DNA of 25,629 nt from an uncultured Clostridia bacterium (GTDB lineage Bacteria > Bacillota > Clostridia > TANB77 > CAG-465). The notes under the pieces were generated by a model that was not told the DNA's origin, did no database searches, and saw only the letters and a list, made by a program, of their open reading frames with translations. The DNA lies in NCBI GenBank assembly GCA_947628575.1, contig CANRAK010000007.1:1-25629 (forward strand), read 5' to 3'. The position numbers were made by a program, and so were the translations under genes. Of the stretch, positions 20,859 through 25,629 are shown piece by piece (the first letter of the stretch is position 1; the number at the start of each line of letters is the position of its first letter).

Positions 20859-21499
20859 TCTATAAAATCATTGTTAAATTTCATAAACTGTACAAATGTA
20901 TCTAATACTTTTTCTGTTGTATCTTTATTTGTTATTTTACAGTTACAGATAAACTCAACAATTTCTTTATCACACGTTATAATAATATTAGGAGAAAATT
21001 TAGCATACTGAGTAGGAAAAGTGATATTTTTTACATATCCTAATTCACTAGTATAATTATCCAAATCTTTTTCTAAATCTTTATCTGTTTCAAACGAAGT
21101 AGTTAATTTAACATATGCTTGGCCATCTTTACTATAATTTTCTAAATATTTAACAAACATAAGCATAAAATCCAATTTGTATTTTAATACAAGTTTGCTA
21201 AACCTATTTCCTAATAGTTCTATAGAGCAATTAAATATTATGGGGTGATTATGCTTTTCTTTACAGGTCTTTTTATCATACTCTACACATTCCTCAAAGT
21301 AATATTTAATCTCATATCCCGAGATATTTTTTCTTAATGCTCTTATGTTATACTCTATGTAGTCTTTCTTATCTTTGTTTATAATGCATGCATATTCAAT
21401 TTTTAGGCCCTTTTCAAACATTATAATCAATTCATTTGAAAATAAATCAATATAATCCTCCTTCATATAATTTCTCATTCTTTTTTTGCTATTAAGCAT
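20843..21499 (-). CDS. unknown protein, family of four, member 2
   Basis: A 218-aa soluble protein. Its last third aligns with the end of the gene at 21626-22222: GYVKNITFPTQYAKFSPNI, KEIVEFICNCKITNKDTTEK and VLDTFVQFMKFNNDF match GYRAGLWKKTYVKG, GKFVTFKVTNGNVNKDNFEK and AIDNMINDIAYFNNSY. The first part has CFEECVEY-like cysteines (C95, C104 and C114 region) but no clear motif. Start: AGGAGG lies 9 bp before the ATG at 21499; the adjacent TTG (21502) is an alternative. It has its own consensus promoter, a 5'-terminal hairpin and its own terminator. Confidence 0.68.
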   Translation of the reverse strand: MLNSKKRMRNYMKEDYIDLFSNELIIMFEKGLKIEYACIINKDKKDYIEYNIRALRKNISGYEIKYYFEECVEYDKKTCKEKHNHPIIFNCSIELLGNRFSKLVLKYKLDFMLMFVKYLENYSKDGQAYVKLTTSFETDKDLEKDLDNYTSELGYVKNITFPTQYAKFSPNIIITCDKEIVEFICNCKITNKDTTEKVLDTFVQFMKFNNDFIERHLK

Positions 21500-21525
21500 C
21501 AAATCAATCCTCCTTTTACTTAAAA

Positions 21526-21549
21526 GTGTAAAAAAATTTATTTTTACAC
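21526..21549 (-). promoter_or_regulatory. hairpin at the 5' end of the member 2 mRNA
   Basis: GTGTAAAAA pairs with TTTTTACAC over 6 nt. The stem begins at about the predicted transcription start (4 bp after the -10 hexamer on the minus strand). Confidence 0.6.
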
Positions 21550-21553
21550 GGAT

Positions 21554-21582
21554 ATTATAGCATTTTTTATTTTTTATGTCAA
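21554..21582 (-). promoter_or_regulatory. consensus sigma-A promoter of member 2
   Basis: Minus-strand TTGACA (21577-21582), a 17-bp spacer and TATAAT (21554-21559). Confidence 0.9.
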
Positions 21583-21600
21583 ATTATATGCTAATTTACA

Positions 21601-21629
21601 ATAAAAATAAGAGATAAAAAATCTCTTAT
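21601..21629 (-). terminator. terminator of member 1
   Basis: Minus-strand ATAAGAGAT pairs perfectly with ATCTCTTAT over 5 nt and is followed by TTTTATT. It contains the stop codon. Confidence 0.8.
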
Positions 21630-22222
21630 GATTTATAATATGAATTATTAAAATATGCTATATCATTTATCATATTATCTATAGCTTTTTCGAAGTTGTC
21701 TTTATTTACATTACCATTTGTAACTTTAAATGTAACGAATTTTCCAATTTCGATAGAATAATTACAATCTAATGTACCTTTAACATATGTCTTTTTCCAT
21801 AATCCAGCTCTATATCCTTCTTTTTTAACAAAATTAATAGCACCTGAATTTTGAAAATATGAGTTAAATAATGTGTTAAATTCTACACTTACAGGAAAAT
21901 CTTTTACAGCATATTTTTTTAGATTTTTTTGTATTTTAATAATTTTATTTAAAATATTATCAAAAAAATCATCCTCATCTTCAGAGTCTCTTAAAAAAGA
22001 AATCCCTACACTAAATTTGGAAACTCTTTTTCCTCCTATTGTTACTTTGCTTGCAAGTATTCTTTCATTTACTTCGTATTCTTTATTTATAACTTTCTTA
22101 ACAATGCTTTTTACATCTTGTTCATCTTTAGAAAATATAAATGTAGAAAACTCAACTAAAGCAACTCTTGCGCCCCCATTTTTTCTTCTTTCAAATCTTT
22201 TTACTTCGCTATTTAGCTCCAT
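21626..22222 (-). CDS. unknown protein, family of four, member 1
   Basis: A 198-aa soluble protein of mixed strand and helix: RRKNGGARVALVEFSTFIFS, KFSVGISFLRDSEDEDDFFD, FPVSVEFNTLFNSYFQ and a C-terminal part homologous to member 2 (VTFKVTNGNVNKDNFEK onward). A central acidic patch (DSEDEDD) lies at about 79-85. It has no cysteine-rich or catalytic signature. AGGAGGAG lies 6 bp before the ATG, with a consensus promoter about 54 bp upstream and its own terminator. The general strand-helix order is similar to members 3 and 4, but the relationship is too weak to assert by eye. Confidence 0.68.
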   Translation of the reverse strand: MELNSEVKRFERRKNGGARVALVEFSTFIFSKDEQDVKSIVKKVINKEYEVNERILASKVTIGGKRVSKFSVGISFLRDSEDEDDFFDNILNKIIKIQKNLKKYAVKDFPVSVEFNTLFNSYFQNSGAINFVKKEGYRAGLWKKTYVKGTLDCNYSIEIGKFVTFKVTNGNVNKDNFEKAIDNMINDIAYFNNSYYKS

Positions 22223-22276
22223 ACTTTTTCTCCTCCTATTAAGTTATGCAATATCGTTGTTGTAATATACAGAGCT

Positions 22277-22305
22277 ATTATATCATTTTTATATAATTAT
22301 GTCAA
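22277..22305 (-). promoter_or_regulatory. consensus sigma-A promoter of member 1
   Basis: Minus-strand TTGACA (22300-22305), a 17-bp spacer ending in ATGA, and TATAAT (22277-22282), giving an extended -10. Confidence 0.9.
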
Positions 22306-22324
22306 ATTAGCATTTAAATTTTAT

Positions 22325-23077
22325 TTACTTTTCACTTTGCTTCTTTTTTTGAGCTTTATATGCAAATTTTACTAATATATTATCTGGCACTATTTTTGCT
22401 ACTAATCTTAATAGTTTTATTTCAAATGCAGGAGTAATGTCTGTATCTCCTTTTAGCATTCTTTTTACAGCATATCTTGCTACAAAATCACTAGAATGTG
22501 ATTTTAAGCTAAACTTTACATTTGCTACATTGTTAAAATTTGTTTTTACAGGTCCTGGATTTAAAGTGCCAACTCTAACATTTAACTTATCTTTCTTTAG
22601 TTCTTCATTTACTGATGTAGATAATGTATATACATATGCTTTAGAAGAATAATATGCTGCCATAAGAGGGCCTGGCATATGTCCCGCAATAGATGCTACA
22701 TTAAGTATATACCCTTTATTTTTCTTTATCATTTCTTGTAAAAAGAGTTTTGTTAAAATATGTACAGCAACAATATTAGTGTTTATTAGATTAAGTTCTC
22801 TATCCATATCTGTTTGATTAAATTTTCCAAATATTCCAAATCCAGCATTATTTACAAGAATATCTACATATCCTACTTTATTAAATAGTTCAATGCAATT
22901 TTCTTTAATACTTATATCCATAGTAACAATTTCAAGATTTGTACTTATGTATTCCTTAAGTTCTTCCAGTTTTTCTTTATCTCTTGCTACTGCAATTATA
23001 TCATATCCTTTTTTTGAAAGTTGTATTGCTATATCTCTGCCTATTCCAGATGATGCACCTGTTACTAATGCTCTCAT
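22325..23077 (-). CDS. SDR-family oxidoreductase
   Basis: A 250-aa classical short-chain dehydrogenase. LVTGASSGIG (residues 4-13) binds the nucleotide, followed by an ARDKEKLEEL segment after beta-2, MDIS, NNAGFGIFG (about 81-89), the catalytic Ser in NVASIAG and YYSSK (YxxxK), then NPGPVKTNF. Arg after Ala in the second strand suggests NADPH preference. It resembles the DltE/YqjQ type of general SDRs, and the substrate is unknown. Start: GGAGGTG lies 6 bp before the ATG at 23077; the in-frame GTG at 23092 overlaps it. It is separated from the upstream pair by its own promoter. Confidence 0.9.
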   Translation of the reverse strand: MRALVTGASSGIGRDIAIQLSKKGYDIIAVARDKEKLEELKEYISTNLEIVTMDISIKENCIELFNKVGYVDILVNNAGFGIFGKFNQTDMDRELNLINTNIVAVHILTKLFLQEMIKKNKGYILNVASIAGHMPGPLMAAYYSSKAYVYTLSTSVNEELKKDKLNVRVGTLNPGPVKTNFNNVANVKFSLKSHSSDFVARYAVKRMLKGDTDITPAFEIKLLRLVAKIVPDNILVKFAYKAQKKKQSEK

Positions 23078-23098
23078 ATACAACACCTCCACAAAATA

Positions 23099-23127
23099 AT
23101 AATACCAAGAACAAAAGAAAATAACAA
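23099..23127 (-). promoter_or_regulatory. probable sigma-A promoter of the SDR gene
   Basis: Minus-strand TTGTTA (23122-23127), a 17-bp spacer and TATTAT (23099-23104), 22 bp from the start codon. Confidence 0.6.
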
Positions 23128-23133
23128 GATTTA

Positions 23134-23556
23134 CTATGTATTATTAATTATTTCATCATCAATTTCTGAATATAGCTTATATACCATTTTAGGGTCTATC
23201 TCATTTTTTATTTTATGCAATAGCTCACTTATTTTTTCATTATTAAATAATCTAATTCCAGCTATTCTAATTAATGCCACTTTTAAATTGCCTAATGTAG
23301 TATTTATATCCTTTTCTTTACTTTCTACATATTTACTTAATTTTACATCTACTATGTTTTTTACAATACTATAATTAATCTTATCTAATTCATCTTTATA
23401 CTTTTCTTCCATTATCATATTAGTATTCTTTTTATATTCTGTATTTTCCTCTTGTACAATCGCTCCATCAATTATTAATATATCTTTTAATATATCATTT
23501 ACTTTTTCATCTTTTAAATTTTTTATCTTTTCAAATAATATTTCTACCTTTTCCAT
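23134..23556 (-). CDS. unknown protein, tandem duplicate of the preceding gene
   Basis: A 140-aa acidic/lysine-rich helical protein. MEKVEILFEKI and DILKDILIIDGAI match MEKVELIYEFI and DVIRDINIIDFAI of the gene 8 bp upstream (23565-24029). The YK-N-M-KY and LDKINYS-IV elements follow in the same order, and NLKVALIRIAG matches NLSILRRWIIRCSG. This is a clear tandem duplication. There are no membrane segments or known motifs. AGGAGGAAG precedes the ATG. Function is not recognised. Confidence 0.7.
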   Translation of the reverse strand: MEKVEILFEKIKNLKDEKVNDILKDILIIDGAIVQEENTEYKKNTNMIMEEKYKDELDKINYSIVKNIVDVKLSKYVESKEKDINTTLGNLKVALIRIAGIRLFNNEKISELLHKIKNEIDPKMVYKLYSEIDDEIINNT

Positions 23557-23564
23557 ACTTCCTC

Positions 23565-24029
23565 CTATATACTACTTCTTAAACAAGATAATATATCTTC
23601 ATCTATATCATCTAACTTATCATTTAAAGTATTAATATCTACAACATCCTCATTTAAAGAATATCTTTTCATGTATAAATCTATACCATCAACTATATTT
23701 TCTTCAGCTATTTTTCTTACACACATATACCCACTACATCTTATTATCCACCTTCTAAGAATACTTAAATTATTTCTAACTATAGATTCTTCAGATAAAT
23801 TTTTTAAGCAAAAACTATCTGAAATTATACTATACGCTTTTGAAAAACCTATTCTATCTAAGTCAAATGTATATTTATCTTTCATTTTATTATATACATT
23901 CGTCTTATACGCAACATCTGAACTTAATATAGCAAAGTCAATAATATTTATATCTCTAATAACATCACACATTAAATATTCAAATTTTGTTTTAATAATA
24001 AATTCATATATTAGTTCTACTTTCTCCAT
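23565..24029 (-). CDS. unknown protein, first of a tandem-duplicated pair
   Basis: A 154-aa helical protein, homologous to the next gene along its first 110 residues. It is longer at the end, with an acidic tail (DKLDDIDEDILSCL). It contains six cysteines, spread, without a CxxC pair. GGAGG lies 7 bp before the ATG. A TATAAT is present at 24055-24060 on the minus strand with a poor -35 (CTTAAA, 17 bp), so the promoter is probable but weak. No function is recognised. Confidence 0.7.
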   Translation of the reverse strand: MEKVELIYEFIIKTKFEYLMCDVIRDINIIDFAILSSDVAYKTNVYNKMKDKYTFDLDRIGFSKAYSIISDSFCLKNLSEESIVRNNLSILRRWIIRCSGYMCVRKIAEENIVDGIDLYMKRYSLNEDVVDINTLNDKLDDIDEDILSCLRSSI

Positions 24030-24141
24030 AGTATACCTCCAAAAAATTAATTGAATTATACAACTTATTTATTGTATTTTAAGAATATAGACAAAACTCG
24101 TAAAAAGAAGACAGTAAAAATTATATTTTCCCATATATAGC

Positions 24142-24189
24142 TTTATTTTCAACTTTTTTCCACTTTTTTCAACTTTTCAATTTTATTTT
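24142..24189 (+). repeat. 10-bp phased T-tracts upstream of the histidine kinase
   Basis: The only long intergenic stretch (24030-24283) holds T-tracts beginning at about 24146, 24154, 24164 and 24174, each about one helical turn apart, in the repeat ACTTTTTTC(C/A). Such phasing gives intrinsically curved DNA. On the minus strand the two outer copies read AAGTTGAAAA, 20 bp apart. Confidence 0.6.
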
Positions 24190-24220
24190 GTCAAAAAAGC
24201 TCTAATTATTCAAAAAATAA

Positions 24221-24249
24221 TTGACTTTTAGGTTTAATTATAGTAAATT
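24221..24249 (+). promoter_or_regulatory. probable promoter of the histidine kinase gene
   Basis: TTGACT (24221-24226), a 17-bp spacer and TAAATT (24244-24249). The weak -10 suggests an activator-dependent promoter. Confidence 0.6.
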
Positions 24250-24283
24250 AAGCTAACATACTTTTCTTAAGGGAGATGAAAAA

Positions 24284-25609
24284 ATGAGTATTTCTGTCAA
24301 AATTATAGAAATAATAAATCATTTAATAATATTACTTGCTTTTATAGTTTTCTTATTTGAAAATTATAGTTCTAAAAAAATTAGTATAAGTAACAAAGTG
24401 TTAATATCTGTTATATTAATAACTGCATCTTTAATTGATGAATTATTTTTAAATAATATAGAAATTCTATATTATATTTTTAATGTTATTCCACTTATTT
24501 TTATATATAGACATATATTAAAATGTTCAAGAAATTATACAATTGTTAATATTGCTCTTTTATATATAATTGCCACATTTAGTGCTATAAGTTCTTATTT
24601 TATTATAAACTCTGTTTATAATATTAAATTATCTGATTTATACTTGGATACTGTTTTAATTATTTTGTATTCTGCTATAAAAATATTAATAGAGTTTATA
24701 TCTATTTTTCTAATAGCTAATTTTACTTATAAAAATAAACTTAGTATTAAAAAAGTAATTGAAAATTTGCGATTACAAGAATTATTTATTTTTATAATCT
24801 TGTTTTTTAGTATAATCATTCCTAATGTAATTAAATTTGAAACAGATAAAGAAAATTATGATATTACTACACTTCCTATTAATATTATTCAAATAATATC
24901 TATATTTTGCCTAATGTTTTTTTACTTTAAATATATTAGTTTTTATAAAAAGAGTGAATCTGAACTTACTAGTGAAAAAAAGGCTAATGAAAATCTAAAT
25001 GATGTTATTGACAGTATTAGAATAATAAAACATGATTATAACAATATTCTACTAGCATTAAATGGTTATATTGTAACAAAGCAATTTGACCAACTTGAAA
25101 CACATATAAAAAAGCTAATGAAAGAAGCAGAACTTATATCTGAAAAAGAAGCTATAAGTCCAAATTTAATTAATCAACCAGCTATATTTGGAGTAATAGA
25201 TGAAAAGTTTAATTCTGCAAATAAGAAAAATATTAGATTTAATTTAAAAGTTTTAACAGATATTAGTAAGATATCTTTTGATTTTGCAGATTTATCTAGA
25301 ATACTAGGAATATTATTAGATAATGCAATTGAAGCTAGCCAAAAAGCTGAATCTCCATACGTAACATTATCTTTTTCATATAATAAATATAAACAAGCAA
25401 ATGTAATAGAAATAAAAAATAGTATCGCTTCAGATACTAAGATTAATTTGAATAAAATATTTGAAAAAGGTGAGTCTTCTAAAAAAGAAAAATCTGGTTT
25501 AGGATTATGGAAGGTAAAAAAGATAATTTCTACTAAAGCTAATTCTCAGATATATGCTAATATAGAAAATAATGAATTTTCTCAAACTATAATAATTGAA
25601 AATAACTAG
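24284..25609 (+). CDS. AgrC-like GHKL sensor histidine kinase
   Basis: A 441-aa membrane kinase of the AgrC/ComD (HPK10) type. Six hydrophobic segments span about residues 10-217. A coiled linker (ESELTSEKKANENLNDVIDS) follows, then RIIKHDYNNIL with the phospho-accepting His (about 249), LLDNAIEASQ (N box), and the short G box GESSKKEKSGLGLWKVKKI. This class senses secreted peptides and phosphorylates a LytTR response regulator. Neither a response regulator nor agrB/agrD genes are in the window, and a terminator follows immediately, so it is an orphan here. GGGAG lies 8 bp before the ATG. Confidence 0.88.
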   Translation: MSISVKIIEIINHLIILLAFIVFLFENYSSKKISISNKVLISVILITASLIDELFLNNIEILYYIFNVIPLIFIYRHILKCSRNYTIVNIALLYIIATFSAISSYFIINSVYNIKLSDLYLDTVLIILYSAIKILIEFISIFLIANFTYKNKLSIKKVIENLRLQELFIFIILFFSIIIPNVIKFETDKENYDITTLPINIIQIISIFCLMFFYFKYISFYKKSESELTSEKKANENLNDVIDSIRIIKHDYNNILLALNGYIVTKQFDQLETHIKKLMKEAELISEKEAISPNLINQPAIFGVIDEKFNSANKKNIRFNLKVLTDISKISFDFADLSRILGILLDNAIEASQKAESPYVTLSFSYNKYKQANVIEIKNSIASDTKINLNKIFEKGESSKKEKSGLGLWKVKKIISTKANSQIYANIENNEFSQTIIIENN

Positions 25610-25629
25610 CTGTTACGCTAGTTATTTTT
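25601..25629 (+). terminator. terminator of the histidine kinase gene
   Basis: AATAACTAGC (25601-25610) pairs perfectly with GCTAGTTATT (25617-25626) over 6 nt, followed by Ts to the window edge. The stem includes the stop codon. Confidence 0.85.

Noticed and set aside
20009..21629. Repeated hairpins considered as a CRISPR array or repeat element
   Set aside because: The hairpins differ in sequence and each fits a terminator at a gene end; there are no regular repeats and spacers.

Overview
The window is very AT-rich, Gram-positive-type DNA. Genes have strong AGGAGG-like ribosome sites, promoters are close to the sigma-A consensus (TTGACA, 17-bp spacer, TATAAT, often with an extended TG), and nearly every transcription unit ends in a hairpin plus T-run. 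A CwlD-type spore-cortex amidase, a Spo0E-like protein and two Spo0A-box-like promoters point to an endospore-forming Firmicute. The paired M16 peptidases and the LMW-phosphatase/rpiB/TagO-WecA gene order fit a low-GC Clostridia member, possibly an uncultured gut lineage. The species cannot be fixed from sequence alone.

Layout. 1-2500: the 5' part of tadA (minus strand), tRNA-Arg(CCT), a PQ-loop membrane protein, a decayed DUF1653 gene, an HD-domain hydrolase and an orphan ClpP-like protease. 2500-5060 (minus): cwlD, a small membrane protein overlapping a sigma-70 family factor (probable sigma/anti-sigma pair), and a lipoprotein. 5070-6850 (minus): a two-gene operon of a nucleotidyltransferase and a MoaA-like radical SAM protein, whose mRNA should start directly with a 10-bp hairpin. 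6890-11500 (minus): a compact operon with a TraC-like protein, a VirB4-like ATPase, a CpaE/TadZ-like P-loop protein, an unknown helical protein, a YlbF-family protein and a 52-aa ORF. 11640-12560 (plus): three small back-to-back genes. 12540-12690 (minus): a 49-aa Spo0E-like protein. 12850-17970 (minus): two M16 peptidases, YqeY, a TagO/WecA-type transferase, RpiB and a low-molecular-weight phosphatase. 18060-18690: a DUF308 membrane protein (plus), then a uracil-DNA-glycosylase-like gene (minus). 19380-22310 (minus): four unknown 196-220 aa proteins, at least two paralogous pairs, served by three near-consensus promoters. 22325-24030 (minus): an SDR oxidoreductase and a tandem-duplicated pair of unknown genes. 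24140-25629 (plus): an orphan AgrC-like histidine kinase behind 10-bp-phased T-tracts.

Most interesting: the TraC/VirB4/TadZ operon and the Spo0E-like gene have promoters with the same architecture. Each has the same 15-mer (TCGCAAGTTTCGACA on the plus strand, containing a Spo0A box on the minus strand), then exactly 21 bp, TTGACT, 17 bp, TATAAG. The conjugation-type ATPase is therefore probably under sporulation control. No relaxase, coupling protein or channel genes are nearby, so it looks like a domesticated secretion-ATPase module. Second: the four-gene family at 19.4-22.3 kb, which I cannot assign to any known family.
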